Below, one piece after another: positions 1 to 11,251 of a stretch of DNA of 64,000 bases. A model generated the notes under the pieces. That model was given only the letters and a program-made list of their open reading frames with translations. It was not told where the DNA came from and did no database searches. Each line of letters begins with the position of its first letter. Positions within the stretch are counted from its first letter, which is position 1. A program made the position numbers and the translations under genes. The DNA is taken from the NCBI GenBank assembly GCA_031216915.1, contig CM062296.1:61803084-61867083 (forward strand), in the 5' to 3' direction. Origin of the DNA: Pictodentalium vernedei. Taxonomy: Eukaryota; Mollusca; Scaphopoda; Dentaliida; Dentaliidae.

Positions 1-759
1 TATAATACGCCCAAGTCAAGTGAGTATTGAGTTGTTTTTGATTATCGAGCGAATTTCTCGGTGAGGATCGTATTTGAATATTGAGAGAATTTTAACATAG
101 TGGGTTAGTAGGGGTAGGGTGGGGTGGGATTGGAGCACTAAACGCATACCACACGTGTATAAAAATATACGAGATTCATTCCGTGAATGAATATAAGCAA
201 GTATATTAATTTAATTAATGTAGAATAATATCTAGGTTATAATAGGGAAGCGTATTAATACGAGCCTATCCAAGTGAGAATTGGTTGACAACAATAAATC
301 CATGACCAGTGATGCGATCAAGTGAGAAACGAAAACATGCAACATATTTACACCTGCAGATATAAATGCGTACGTGCTGAACATGTACAGGCAGACTCGT
401 AAACACTCTTTACAGCTATCCGAATAAAATTGAAAGTCGTAATTTGAAAATACAGTGCCACAAAGCACACCTGTATACTCTACAACACTTGGCCTAGGTC
501 GCAATTTCCCAGATACACACAAACCGTGAGCATGCTAAAATTTATTACGCGAAGGGGTGGATACCCGCCTAATAGTTCAGAGGCTATATAAAAGAGGTGC
601 ATGGTGTGGCGGGCATCTGGTGTTTAACCTGCCAGCAAATACAGGGTGGTTGGAAGTACATACCTGAAGGCATATGCCTGAGCATCAATGAGCATGCAGT
701 CGCGGGCGCATAACCAGAGATGTGGATTCATTTAATGGGTAGCTCTGCAATATTGAATC
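1..759. other. No gene seen
   Basis: AT-rich sequence with stop codons in every frame beyond short open stretches and no recognisable protein, RNA gene or long repeat. A short G-rich run lies near 107-130. It may be host intergenic sequence or very old repeat. Confidence 0.5.
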
Positions 760-2335
760 GAGGGAGTCAGATTGAAAGTATTGTATATTTTGACTACGGT
801 CGTCGTATGGAGGAGAAGGTGGGGGCACACATGCCTTTTCTATTTCAAATTAGATACCAAATTTGCGTGTTGTGCGCGTTTCGATACATACAGCACAGTT
901 GCCACGGACCGGCTTCAATCCATGTGAATTCATCTACAGTTAAAACTAGAAGTCCTGTCACGAACTGTGCGCTTATCTAGGCTTAATTGCGCGTAGGTAT
1001 TGCGCGCAATCGCCATATCGAATGGCATCCAAAGCACGGCAGGTTCTCCTGGTTACTCATAGCAAATACAGACATGTTTCTGCCAATGGACCTCCGGGTT
1101 ACCCGGAGGTCCATTGACGGAAACATTGCTTGTGCACAGGCCATATGCACAGCATTTGATATCCTTACTATGGCCACAACGCGTAGATTAACGCACAGAT
1201 CACCGTGATAGTTGTGCGCATTTCATGACAGGACTTCTAGTTTTAACTGCAGTGGGTAGTCACTCGATATCAATCCTCTGATAGGCAGGGTGAAAGAAGA
1301 CACGCAATTTATGTGTTGACTATGGTCGTCAGAGAGGTGAATGGGTAGGTACACATTGTCGCGTGAGAACCACAAGACTCTATCTTCCACTGGAAGATAG
1401 AACCCCATGGCTCCCACGTGATATGTTGGCCAACTTTCAAATTTGTTATCCAAGACAACTCGCCTATACTTGATTGCATAAGCGGGTATACGCATAGGTC
1501 CTTTTACCCACCTTCTCGACTCGTGCTAATGCACGCATGCTCGCAGGGATGCGTTCATTTGCATACATGAATCTTAAATATATATAGAATCTTCAATACA
1601 GACAACACACATTAAACTGTAACACGATGTGTACAGCGATCGTTTGCATATTCAAGGGAGGTGATATTTACGGATATGGGATTGCAATACCAATCATTTC
1701 ATGTGTGCACGCAAACGGGAAGATTTCCAACTTCATATGTCACGCAAAGGCAACTCGTCTATGCAGGAGTGCATAAGGCGGTATACACATAGATCTCTTT
1801 ACCTACATACTCAATCAGATGCACAGATGTTCGCTGAGGTGCATTCATTTGCATACATAAATGCGTATAATTTCAAATACATGTGTCGACTATGGTCGTC
1901 GGAGAGGTGAAGAGGGGTGCACATTGTCGCATGAGAACCACAAGGCACTATCTTCCAATGGAAGATGTAACCTTATCGTTCCCACGCGATGATATGTTGG
2001 CCCACTTTCAACTTAGTTATCCAATTTGCGTGTTGCGCGCGTTTTCAAATTCACACAAAGACAACTCGCCTGTTCAGGATTGAAAAACGGGGCATACACA
2101 TACATCCCTTTACCCACATACTCGTGCAGGAGCACGCATGTTCGGAGAGATGCATTAATTTGCATACATGAATGTGTAGAATTTCAAGTACAAACATCAT
2201 AATTAAACTTTAACGTGATGTTTATAACAATCGTTTGTACATTCAAGGGAGGTGATATTTAAGGATATGAGATTAGAATACCAATAATTTCATTTATGCA
2301 CGTCGACGGGGAAGATTTCCGCCTCCATAAAACAG
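760..2335. repeat. Diverged direct tandem repeats, ~570-590 bp period
   Basis: Blocks recur in the same order. A block starting GACTATGGTCGTC occurs at 1318 and 1888, and one starting ATTCAAGGGAGGTGATATTT at 1650 and 2241; a partial, more diverged unit begins near 769. Each unit also repeats a segment ending in TTTGCATACAT. Copies differ by substitutions and indels, so the array is old. MITE A1 (937-1249) is inserted in the first unit. No coding frame persists through the units. Confidence 0.75.
937..1249. mobile_element. MITE family A, copy 1 (TA target site)
   Basis: Terminal inverted repeats begin CAGTTAAAACTAGAAGTCCT on the left and its reverse complement ends the element. TA precedes the left end; the right flank is CA, so that copy of the duplication is mutated. 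A strong palindrome sits in the middle (about 1086-1119, core CAATGGACCTCCGGGTTAC). It is non-coding. TA duplication and TIRs fit a nonautonomous Tc1/mariner-type element. Other copies are at 4599, 8461 and 48286. Confidence 0.85.
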
Positions 2336-3260
2336 TAGTGGCATCCCTGGTAATTATAACATACGGAAAAGTATACGTATGCCGTTACGCGCAAGCTCAC
2401 ATAGGTACATTCGTTTAGTGCATACTTATGTGATATGTAAGTATAGGTTAGTATAAAAAGCTGTATTCTTAACTTCTTGCATCATTCTATCACAGCGCCA
2501 CAAATGACATTGCAAATGAACTCATCATTGGCATTCGTTTGCCAACACAAGTCATCTCTACACTAAGTCTGTGACTTGTTACAATGACATGTTAATCATC
2601 AAAGGCCTATTCAGGCTTTTGCGATCACAGATCATTTGTGCTTAACATGCTCCCTTAAGGGTGTCCTACTGATAACAGACAGATCACACAGGTAGTCATC
2701 TCCAGAAACGTCTTGGCTGTCTCTTAAGGCAGCTGATACTTGACTAGAAAGCATTGCCAAGCAGCCAAAAGTGTGCAGAAAGTAGTTTTGTGGGAATTTC
2801 GGACAGGTCCCCAAGCCCTTAAAATTGAGGAAAAGGTGTCGTGTAATACTTGAAAGTCGGCCTTTCGTTTGCTACCAAGCTTGAACAAGGACTAGCACGT
2901 AAAAAACAAATGAAATGACAGAAGGTCTCGATATTATGTGACTGGTTCGCTTCGATTTTTCGATATCACCATGATATAGATATCGGTTTGGTTTTTCGGT
3001 ATATTTCCTTTCAGTAGTTCTTTTTGGGGTGGGGGTGGGGAGGCGGTGGGGTGGGGTGGGGTGGGGATGATGGTGATTCAGTGTACAACTATTAACAATG
3101 AAATGTTCAATAACACCCAGGAATGACACTTGAGCGTACACTCAATTGCCATCTATGAGTGTAATTCAAAATTTCAGTATTAATACATATTAGTGGCCTC
3201 CCTGGGTGTTAATGGAAATTTCGGTGTCAACAATTTTATGCTCAATCACCCCGGCCTTTT
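2336..3260. other. No gene seen; G-rich tract
   Basis: No supported coding sequence. A GGGGT-rich stretch lies at about 3028-3068. A TATA-like TATAAAAAG occurs near 2452, but nothing downstream looks like a gene. Confidence 0.45.
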
Positions 3261-3333
3261 AACACTGAATTCCGCTTTGACACCCACGAAATGCATACTG
3301 TCATCCATGCATTTTAATGGGGAATTCAGTGTT
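3261..3333. repeat. Short inverted repeat next to MITE C1
   Basis: AACACTGAATTCC at about 3261 is mirrored by GGAATTCAGTGTT ending at 3333, immediately before the TTAA of MITE C1. It may be the remnant of another small inverted-repeat element into which C1 jumped. Confidence 0.5.
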
Positions 3334-3335
3334 AA

Positions 3336-3544
3336 CCCTTTGAACTCCAGAGGCTACGTCATAATGCCACTAAGTGGGATGGCTACACAGTAAAGGTGAC
3401 ACGCTGACCAATCAATATTTTCAACGTGCAGCCATAAGGCTGCGCGTTGGAAATATGAATTGGTCCGACACCAAATAATAGATATGGACTCATCCAACTG
3501 CTTCCATTAAACTGACATGGAAGATACCACCAGGGTACAAAGGG
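3336..3544. mobile_element. MITE family C, copy 1 (TTAA target site)
   Basis: TTAA at 3332-3335 and 3545-3548 flanks a 209-bp non-coding element with ends CCCTTTGAACTCC and its imperfect complement ending AAAGGG. An internal palindrome is built around CAACGTGCAGCC / GGCTGCGCGTTG (about 3424-3449). TTAA plus CCCT ends are typical of piggyBac-type MITEs. Other copies are near 18595, 22575 and 31573. Confidence 0.8.
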
Positions 3545-3651
3545 TTAAACACAAGATTATATATATTATTATAATACACTATATTCATGATATGTTTTTA
3601 TACTTATCTGATTGCTGGGGGTGGGTGTGGGATAGAGTGTGGTGGGGTGGG

Positions 3652-3994
3652 GGCCGGGGGCTCAGTCGGTAGATGAGCAGACTGCAATCTGAGATGGTCT
3701 TGGTTCGAATCGGCAGCCGCGTTGTGTCCTTTGGCAAGACGCTTCACCTCCATTGCCCATGTGGTTGGACGGTGACGTTGTGTACTAAGGCGTACTGCAC
3801 GTCGATGGTCCACCTGTCTTCAGCCCTGCTTGTGTGGAGATAGTATGTTGGGGAGCTCACAGTTGCTCGACGTTGCTCTGTGGTTCTATCTGGGTTCGCG
3901 TGGAAATAGGCAGGCAGTTGGGAGTACAGGGGTAACCAAGGCCTTCTCACCCGAGAACCGCGACAAATCAGCGGCCGTTATTATTATTATTAGA
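3652..3994 (+). mobile_element. tRNA-derived SINE, copy 1
   Basis: The head has RNA polymerase III promoter boxes: an A-box-like GGCTCAGTCGGTAGATG (from about 3658) and a B box GGTTCGAATC (about 3702-3711). The body (GCGTTGTGTCCTTTGGCAAG and CACGTCGATGG) is shared with the SINE at 52365. The 3' part, ending in (TTA)n, matches the 3' end of the LINE copies near 12400 and 15040 (GAGAACCGCGACA), so that LINE is the likely source of its reverse transcriptase. The head is diverged from a working tRNA. Confidence 0.8.
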
Positions 3995-4598
3995 TATACT
4001 CTAGTGCAATGCAACTTAGCCCGGAGCCCCCCCCCCCCCCCTGTACTATAGCACTATGTGCTACTGCCATATGCCCAAATGGGGGCTTCGATAACTCCGT
4101 TTCGGTAGTTTGGGTTACATATTGGTGATTTGTGGGATTGCCAGGTTGTTTGTGGTACTTCTGCAAAGTGGGAAATTACTCTTGTACAATGGAACATACA
4201 CATTTAGAACATACAGCTATGTGTAGACCTTTGGGTAACATAGCAACTGCGAGTTACCACAGAATCCAAGATGGCTGCCTATAGTGTACAAACTCATCGA
4301 CGGAAACACGTATCGCCCTCAACAACACGCGCATGAACCCTAAGACCGCGTATTATTATGATATGTCGTCACAAGACGACCGCTGACGTGGGCTACCATG
4401 ACAAACAAACATGATGTAAGTTGACCACGTGACTATGACGTCGCATGAAATTCGATATGAGATCCGGCCAATCGGGTACGGTTACCACATCTACTATTAC
4501 TAGCGACACAGTTTCGCGGCGACTCAAACCCAGCGGAGAAGTTAAATAATACTGAGACTACTTCGGCACTGGAAGATATCGATTGCAAGGGGAAGATA
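3995..4598. other. No gene seen; C homopolymer
   Basis: Holds a C-run at about 4026-4041 and unremarkable sequence up to MITE A2. No supported reading frame. Confidence 0.45.
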
Positions 4599-4911
4599 AA
4601 GTTACAACTAGAAGTCATGTCATGAATGCGCACAAATAGCTCGTTCATATGCGCGTTAATGTGCGCGTTATGGCCCAACTAAAGCTATCACATTCTGTAC
4701 ATATGGCCTGTGCACAAGCAATGTTTCAGCCAATGGACCTCCGGGTTACCCGGAGGTCCATTGGCAGAAACATTGCCTGTGTTTGCTATGAGTAACCAGG
4801 AGAACCTGCCGTGCTTTGGATGCCATTCGATATGGCAATTGCGCGCAATTCTAACGCGCAATTAAGCCAAGATAAGCGCACAATTCGTGACAGGATTTCT
4901 AGTTTTAACTG
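4599..4911. mobile_element. MITE family A, copy 2
   Basis: Same layout as copy 1: degenerate left end (AAGTTACAACTAGAAGTC), central palindrome around CAATGGACCTCCGGGTTAC (about 4732-4765), right end reading TTTCTAGTTTTAACTG. TA flanks both ends (4597-4598 and 4912-4913). Non-coding. Confidence 0.85.
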
Positions 4912-4914
4912 TAG

Positions 4915-5040
4915 TTTATTACATTTATGTATGATTATTACATTTATGGTCGTTTATTACTTTTATGGTCACTTTTTATTACATTTATGGTCGGTTGTAG
5001 GTTTATTACATTTATGACATTTTATTACATTTACGTTTGT
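4915..5040. repeat. Short tandem array of TTTATTACATTTATGGTC
   Basis: About six imperfect copies of a 17-20 bp unit TTTATTACATTTATG(GTC) directly follow MITE A2. The array starts within a few bases of the TA duplication, which suggests that the unit expanded at the MITE edge. Confidence 0.75.
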
Positions 5041-6666
5041 AACATAAGTGTATTGAAGTTCTAGGAGATTGCATTGATTGATTGAATGACAATATTTTGT
5101 TTCCAAACGAACAAAATGAAAACGGCAAAATCAGCAGAGGTTACACAATGCTGACAAAGGTGGTGAATTGGAAAAAATGATCCAGCAGTAAGCTGATGCT
5201 TACGAAAACTGTCTTTAGTTAAAAGAGACTGGTCATGTTGCACAGCATATATTTCTTAGCGGCTCCGAGTCAGCCCTTTTAGGACCAAGAAGATGCAAAC
5301 CATACAATTACAATATATACATGACAGTTCTCAAAGGTTCATCCTTAAATGAAAAAAGTGTGTTCAAGAGACTTGTTTATAAAACAAACGAAAACATAAA
5401 CTTAAACAAGCATAAATTGTGGACACAGATTCGTCGAAAGAATAGGGAGAACATTAGATAGCAAAACATTTTAAATACAGTCATTCTGCTATCTCCGTTG
5501 ATCCATATAGTTTACCACCAATGGATAGATACATATACAATTCGTAGAAAAAGAAACACAAATTCGTGGACAATAAATACAATGAGACTACAAAGTGATC
5601 GTAGGCTTGTGTGTAGACTTTGCTTTAGATCAGCTTGCAAAAGGATATGATTTACAGACAGTTCTTACTATCAAATTTCATTCAATACATTTGGAAGAAA
5701 ATGACAGAGATGTTCATGTACTACATTGGTTTGAGCAAAACAATCAACAATATTTAAAATGAATGTGCAGGAATGAAACAAATCAGGCGGCAAAACAAAA
5801 CTCCAAAGGTATTTTTTCCAGTATACTTTTTTTTATTTTCTCGAAAGTGTTTTGTTAGTCAACTGTCAAAGAAATACATTACGTAACACAAGTAGGATTT
5901 TTTAGTTCGCCCTTATTTCTCATTCAGACAGTAAATGAAAGACATAATTTTCAAACAGGGTTTTCATAGATTGGCAAACTCAGATCTCGATGTACATGTA
6001 TTCATTTCATGACAATATATTGAATTACCTATAAATACATTTGTGTCATTGTTAAAACTTCTGTGACAGTTTTGTTGATTTGTTAGGTTAGTACTATAAA
6101 TCATTTTTTTCACCGCCTGCCACACATATATTGTCCGCACCCGTTTAGTTATAAGTATAATTTAAGTACAATAATAATAGTTATATTCTGGACATCTAGC
6201 GTTCCTTGGCTCCCCTGCTTGCAACTAACGCACCCCAAAATCTTTCGCTGCAAGTGGATACCCCCATGCAAATTTTTAAGGAGTGTGTCTTGCAAGAGTG
6301 GGAGGTCCTGGGTAAACGCTACCTGCTGATCCATGCCATAAGGCATATTTTGCATCTCGTTGTGTAGAATCTGCAAATATAATAATGAATCGAAGCTAGG
6401 ACATTTAATGCAAATTATGGCCTAGTTGCATTCTTTTATAACTGGCTCCACGACGTCGAATACTATATATGGTATAACCTATTACTCCTGCCGAAAGACG
6501 ATGGAAGTGAAGGGCTATACTATATACAAGCGGCAATGATATATTATGCGGCTTACATTGGAGAGTCTCTGTCCGAGACTGTATCATTGTCACATGTATA
6601 TTTTTTGACTACCACTGGCATGTTTTTATTTTATTTTATGCAAAATACACCATTTGGTGCTTTGTA

Positions 6667-6668
<2 letters not shown>
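5041..6668. other. No gene seen
   Basis: 1.6 kb of AT-rich sequence with no frame above about 75 codons that resembles a protein, no clear inverted repeats and no tandem array. It could be host intergenic or intronic DNA. Confidence 0.45.

Positions 6669-6728
<60 letters not shown>
6669..6728. repeat. (AG)n microsatellite
   Basis: Sixty bases of perfect AG dinucleotide repeat. The open frame through it is an artefact of the Arg-Glu repeat. Confidence 0.95.
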
Positions 6729-6729
<1 letters not shown>

Positions 6730-7189
6730 ACTGTGAATTTATAAATACCCACCACGGATATGCACTATGAAAGTATGTTCATTATATTTATCTCTGGTGC
6801 TGTACGCCATGAAAATGGAAAAACGTAACGAAATAAAACTAAATGAAATCAGTAAAATAGAGTTAAGAACCACTTCTCCGCTTTACTATGAGTGCTAAGA
6901 TAATATTACATACATCTGTATCAAATTTAAAAAAAAAAAAAAATTCAAATGTGAAAAGTTGATAGATAATCATATAATCATAAATATTTAAAACAAAAAC
7001 CACAGAGAGTTTGGACACAATGCGCACCTTCAATTTGTTTTTCGCTTTGTTTTTCCTTCTTAGCTTTTCTAAAAAGCAGAGAATTAGAAACAATTATATT
7101 CTAAAACCAGTTTGGCATAAACTCTTGCAATTACGCCAGAATGCATCCAGGTTTGTCTACTGGGACATTATTAAGAGGCGATGACACAC
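6729..7189. other. No gene seen
   Basis: AT-rich, with an A-run near 6929-6942. Nothing recognisable. Confidence 0.45.
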
Positions 7190-7357
7190 CGGCGAACGGT
7201 TTTTTAACGCTGGAATTCCCATGGACCTGGATACACCCTGACGAAGTGTGTTAACACTGAAGTTCCCATAGACGACAATGGAAACACTTTGGCGAAATGG
7301 CATTTCATCCAGGGTTGCTATGGGAATGTTACTATTAAAAAAACAGTTCGCCAGCGT
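7190..7357. mobile_element. Small inverted-repeat element (MITE-like)
   Basis: GGCGAACGGTTTTTTAACGC with GGAATTCCCAT following (7191-7223) is mirrored by ATGGGAATGTTACTATTAAA and CAGTTCGCCAGCG (7320-7356). It is non-coding, about 168 bp. The target duplication is not clear. Confidence 0.6.
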
Positions 7358-7838
7358 GCGATCCCTAACTACTCTCGACCCATCAATAGTAACAATCACA
7401 CAACGCTGCCAATAAAATAGCGGATTCCTAACTCTCTCTACCTATAACGTTTCTAGTTGAACACTCTCAAATTTTCTTCAAACACTCTAACCAAGATGAC
7501 AAACGGATAACGTAGACGAAGCGCGGGAAGGATTGGAACAAGCTTCATACTAACATACACAAGAAACCACCAAACTTCAAAAAAGATTTGAAACAGACTT
7601 GCCTGACCGGGACGGTGCGTACATTTTAAATAAATAAACATATGAGTAAGAGTATAACAGCCCCATTAAGAACTTCTGGTTGTGCGTCAATGAATATCAG
7701 GCTTGGATTTCTGAAAAATTCAGGGTGGAAATAAATCGCTCATCTGGAACCTACTTAGGCGAGCATATTGCTCTCCTGAAATCCTTTTCACTTTTTTTGC
7801 TTCACAAAGATCTTCTGAAGACTTAGTAAACCCCCTGC
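7358..7838. other. No gene seen
   Basis: Unremarkable sequence between two foldback elements. Confidence 0.4.
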
Positions 7839-8028
7839 ACACTGATGTCAAAATATCTAAATTTTAGACAGAAAAATATTCCCATAATGCATCTAGAAAT
7901 TTAACCAATTCAATCTCGTTTGACAGAGCTCATTGAGCTCTGTCAAACGAGATTGAATTAGTTAAATTTCTAGATGCATTATGGGAAAAAACAGCTTCTT
8001 GAAATTTTGGTATTTTGACATCAGAGTG
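7839..8028. repeat. Near-perfect foldback, ~95-bp arms
   Basis: The arms meet at 7932/7933 (GAGCTCAT|TGAGCTC). The central 65 bp of each arm is almost identical (for example CTCTGTCAAACGAGATTGAA); the outer parts carry a few mismatches (TGATGTCAAAATA / TATTTTGACATCA). No coding content. The near absence of a loop means it could extrude as a cruciform. Confidence 0.85.
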
Positions 8029-8460
8029 ATAGGTGTTAATACCGGGTTGGGTAATTTCTTCTTCGAGTGCATTCAAGCTAATCAATTTTAAATGAATTAA
8101 TAAAATGTTAATGAATGAACCTGTCTTCATTTTTTACTATCCCTCCACCCCAGTGTGCTCAGATCGATTAAGAAGTTCAGGGGGACTGGTACATGTAGTG
8201 GTCGACACACACATGTACCCAGCATATTTTGTACACACGTTCCATGGTCCTTCACCATCGAAAATAGCTGAAAGTAAGTGAGCAAAAAAACGCTTATGCT
8301 GGATTAAATTGCGTGAGCAGTTAAGGCAAGCTAAAAATCGCTTGCGTCAGAATTCCATGACTGGAATCTGTGATTTTTTTTTCTTCCACTACTTCCTCAT
8401 CTGTTCACACTGAAGGCAGACCAGATGGCCAAGGTTCAGTGTCCACTCTCCCTTAATGTA
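8029..8460. other. No gene seen
   Basis: Unremarkable sequence up to MITE A3. Confidence 0.4.
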
Positions 8461-8774
8461 CAGTTAAAACTAGAAGTCCTGTCATGAAATGCGCACAAAT
8501 AGCACGTTGATATGCGCGTTAATGTACGCGTTATGGCCCAAGTAAAGCTATCAAATTCTGTACATATGGCCTGTGCACAAGCAATGTTTCAGCCAATGGA
8601 CCTCCGGGTAACCCGGAGGTCCATTGGCAGAAACATTGCATGTGCTTGCTATGGGTAACCAAGAGAACCTGCCGTCCTTTGGATGCCATTCGATATGGCA
8701 ATTGCGCGCAATTTCAACGCGCAATTAAGCCTATATAAGCGCGCTATTCGTGACAGGACTTCTAGTTTTAATTG
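8461..8774. mobile_element. MITE family A, copy 3 (best preserved)
   Basis: 314 bp with TA on both sides (8459-8460 and 8775-8776). TIRs begin CAGTTAAAACTAGAAGTCCT; subterminal repeats include ATGCGCACAAATAGCACG and AATTGCGCGCAATT. The central palindrome lies at about 8594-8629. No coding capacity. Confidence 0.9.
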
Positions 8775-9278
8775 TATCACTGAACTAAATACTTGAATTA
8801 GAGTTACCCACCTTGAAATGATGCAATATCTAAAATATGCTGCCTCGGGAACATATATTGTTTCATAAACATTCTATTAACATCTTCCATTATTGTTGAA
8901 TACTCCAGGTAAATAAAGAGTGTGATTTGATGAGATTGGGATCTAAAAAATACAATTGACTTTTGGTGTGTTTTTGTTAGGAATTCCATGAAAATGTTCA
9001 CGTGTCCGATACCTCCCTCCCTGTGAGTTCTTCGCGTTTATATGTGGCATGACCTCCTGTTTTCGGGTCAGAATTTGTCTGAAGGTTATATTTGACAAAA
9101 ATATTTGAATGCCCAAATTAAAGTGATGCGATAATTTTTTTTTTCGCATGAACGTAATAAGGATCGACTGAACGTATTTTTTTTTTAGTTCTGTGATACC
9201 TATTAAAGGCTGATAGACGACTCCCAGCTTTCAGAAACACATAAGGGGGATTTATTTCTTTTTTTTTGTAACAGTTTT
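8775..9278. other. No gene seen
   Basis: AT-rich, with short T-runs near 9137 and 9179. Nothing recognisable. Confidence 0.4.
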
Positions 9279-10020
9279 AGATAATATGTTGGGCTGCTCC
9301 CAAACCAGCGACTATTTGGGTTTCTTTTTGCCCTTTCTGAAACAACCGTCGGTTTCAGTATTACCATGAATATCCACACGTTTGTAAGTAAAACGTGAAC
9401 ATAATTCTTGCAGTTATGTACAAATCCTAGTCACCTTCCAGTTCGAGGTTGTGGTGGGTCTGACTCCACTTACCCACTACTAGTGGGCACTATTAAATCA
9501 AATAAGATTATTGATTCTCGCGTCTGCCGTGAATTCATAAGCAAACAAAGTTGTTCGGGTTGCAAAGGATTTAAAATCACATATTGCCCCTTTGTGCCTC
9601 AGGCGCGCTGAAACTGTTCATTGATTCAAAACAAATATTGCTGGATTTTATTCCAGTTTTATAACCGTTATGGATATTATGCTGGAGTTGCTCCCAAACC
9701 AGCGACCTCTTTGGATTTGTGTTTCTTCTTTCTAAAACAAACCATCAAACATTTCGAAGTTATTGTGGGGGGGGGGGGGGGGGGTCTGACCCCACTGCCC
9801 TACCACCAAGATTACTGTTTCTCTATTCATCTTTTGCGGCTTCATAAGCAAATAAGGTTACTGGGGTCGCAAGTGATTTCAAGTTCCAAAACGCCCCTGT
9901 GCACCTTCGGCGTGCTAAAACTTCTATTCATTCCAAGTAGGAATCATTTTCTCCTCAAGTCCGCTGAAAAAGATCAGCCACACAAAGCACATCGAGACAG
10001 ACGAATACTGTTTTACCTCT
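9279..10020. repeat. Two diverged direct repeat units
   Basis: CTCCCAAACCAGCGAC occurs at about 9298 and 9692, and CATAAGCAAACAAAG / CATAAGCAAATAAGG at about 9536 and 9843. Between them GTGGGTCTGACTCCACT matches a second copy interrupted by a G-run (9767-9783). Spacing varies from about 300 to 395 because of indels. The 134-codon frame at 9621-10025 spans this repeat and does not look like a real protein. Confidence 0.65.
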
Positions 10021-10869
10021 TCTGAAGACTGCAGCTAATTCGGGTATATTCTTTATTAGGTAATATCCTAGTTTAATATTTTTATTTATTTCACTTCACT
10101 TTATTTATGCACTTAGCTGATCTACTTCTTATACAATGGCTAGAAAAAGACAGAGGCATTAGAGACAGGGGCAGTGAATTGTTCGTCCTATAAGGGGCCA
10201 GGGACAATCGTTCCAGGCATATTCTAAGTTGGTCAATGCCATATTTGAGGGCTTCAATGTTTGCATCACACTGGGCTTTTAGAGCATCATTTGGCAAACC
10301 GGGATTTATTGAAGCAGCTGGAAAAGAAAGTCGATGACTTAGTTGTTTTTTTATAAGCCAGCTCTTCCTCCACATACACATTTTTACTTTTTTTACTTTA
10401 CGACAGATTATTGTGGGGTGGGTCAATCAGACAAAAAATGAGTTAGCTGAGCTGTATAATCATTACAGGAAGAGGTGTCTACCGACTCTAGAGGAATAAA
10501 CTAACCTTGAAGGGAAAGCGAATCCTTAACATAACAAGACCTACAGGAAACAGTTGCAATAAGGTTTTCGTTAGAGAAAACAATTTGAGAAATCGTGGGC
10601 GCACTAACTATAGGATATAGTACGAAAGTGATACCTCTAAACCAAATGGGTTTAAAGAGGTATGGAACCCTGCAAAACGATGCAGACGATGGACAAAGGG
10701 TCGAGTGATGCCACGGCACTGGAAGCAATAAGGGGTAAGCTTGGGTGAATGAGGATTAAGGTCAGGATAGACGTAATAACTCTATGTTATCTTAACTACT
10801 GGCTGATAGTGTAAATTAAGGTTCCGGAATATTTGGAATTCAAATACAAAGACAGGGTGGATAGGCCAG
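10021..10869. other. No supported gene; small hairpin
   Basis: A perfect-looking hairpin ATACCTCTAAACC...GGTTTAAAGAGGTAT lies at about 10630-10662. A minus-strand open stretch ends at 10091 next to AATAAA signals; I do not consider it supported. Confidence 0.4.
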
Positions 10870-11250
10870 ACTAGGGAGTTAGGAGAGAATTATTCCATGG
10901 AAATCTAAGCGTTAGAAGTGAGCACAACCCTGGGTAAAAACAAAATCATCAGAGAAAGATTCATCGCGGATTTTAACATACATTGGCGAGACGGTGTCAA
11001 AGCAAAGATGTCTTTGGGTGGCATGCGTCATAAAGAGAGACAAGGTTTTGAAGAGAACCTTGATGCAACCTTTGGACGTCACTTTTCAAGATGAGGTCGC
11101 AGAAACTTAGAAAGAAAACTGGGAACGATAATGAAATAATACCAAATGTGTAATCTACACGTAGTGAAGACACTGGGACACTTTCTGTTAGAATGTCCAA
11201 ATTACCAGTTTAACAAAAAAAGATTCACCGGGAGTGTGATGGTAAAGTGA
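10870..11250 (+). pseudogene. LINE 3' coding tail with CCHC-like knuckle, copy 1
   Basis: Matches 14500-14830 block by block (GAGTGAGCRCAACCYTGGGTA; GGTTTTGAAGAG; AAGATGAGGTCGC). The segment at 11139-11206 can be read MCNLHVVKTLGHFLLECP, a Cys...His...Cys signature found at the C terminus of several APE-type LINE ORF2 proteins. Frames are broken upstream. Element F1 is inserted immediately after it at 11252, and the LINE resumes at about 12237. Confidence 0.65.
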
Positions 11251-11251
11251 A

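Noticed and set aside
3652-3725. Possible tRNA gene
   Set aside because: Same reason: tRNA-like head of a SINE with a shared body and tail.
6536-6736. Frame ending in an Arg-Glu repeat
   Set aside because: Produced by the (AG)n microsatellite.
9621-10025. 134-codon plus-strand frame
   Set aside because: Runs through a poly-G tract and a diverged direct repeat; composition looks random.
10091-10426. Minus-strand frame of 111 codons with a possible 3' splice site (TTTCTTTTCCAG at about 10320) and AATAAA near its stop
   Set aside because: No recognisable motif and no partner exon; AATAAA is common in AT-rich DNA. Too weak to call a terminal exon without transcripts.
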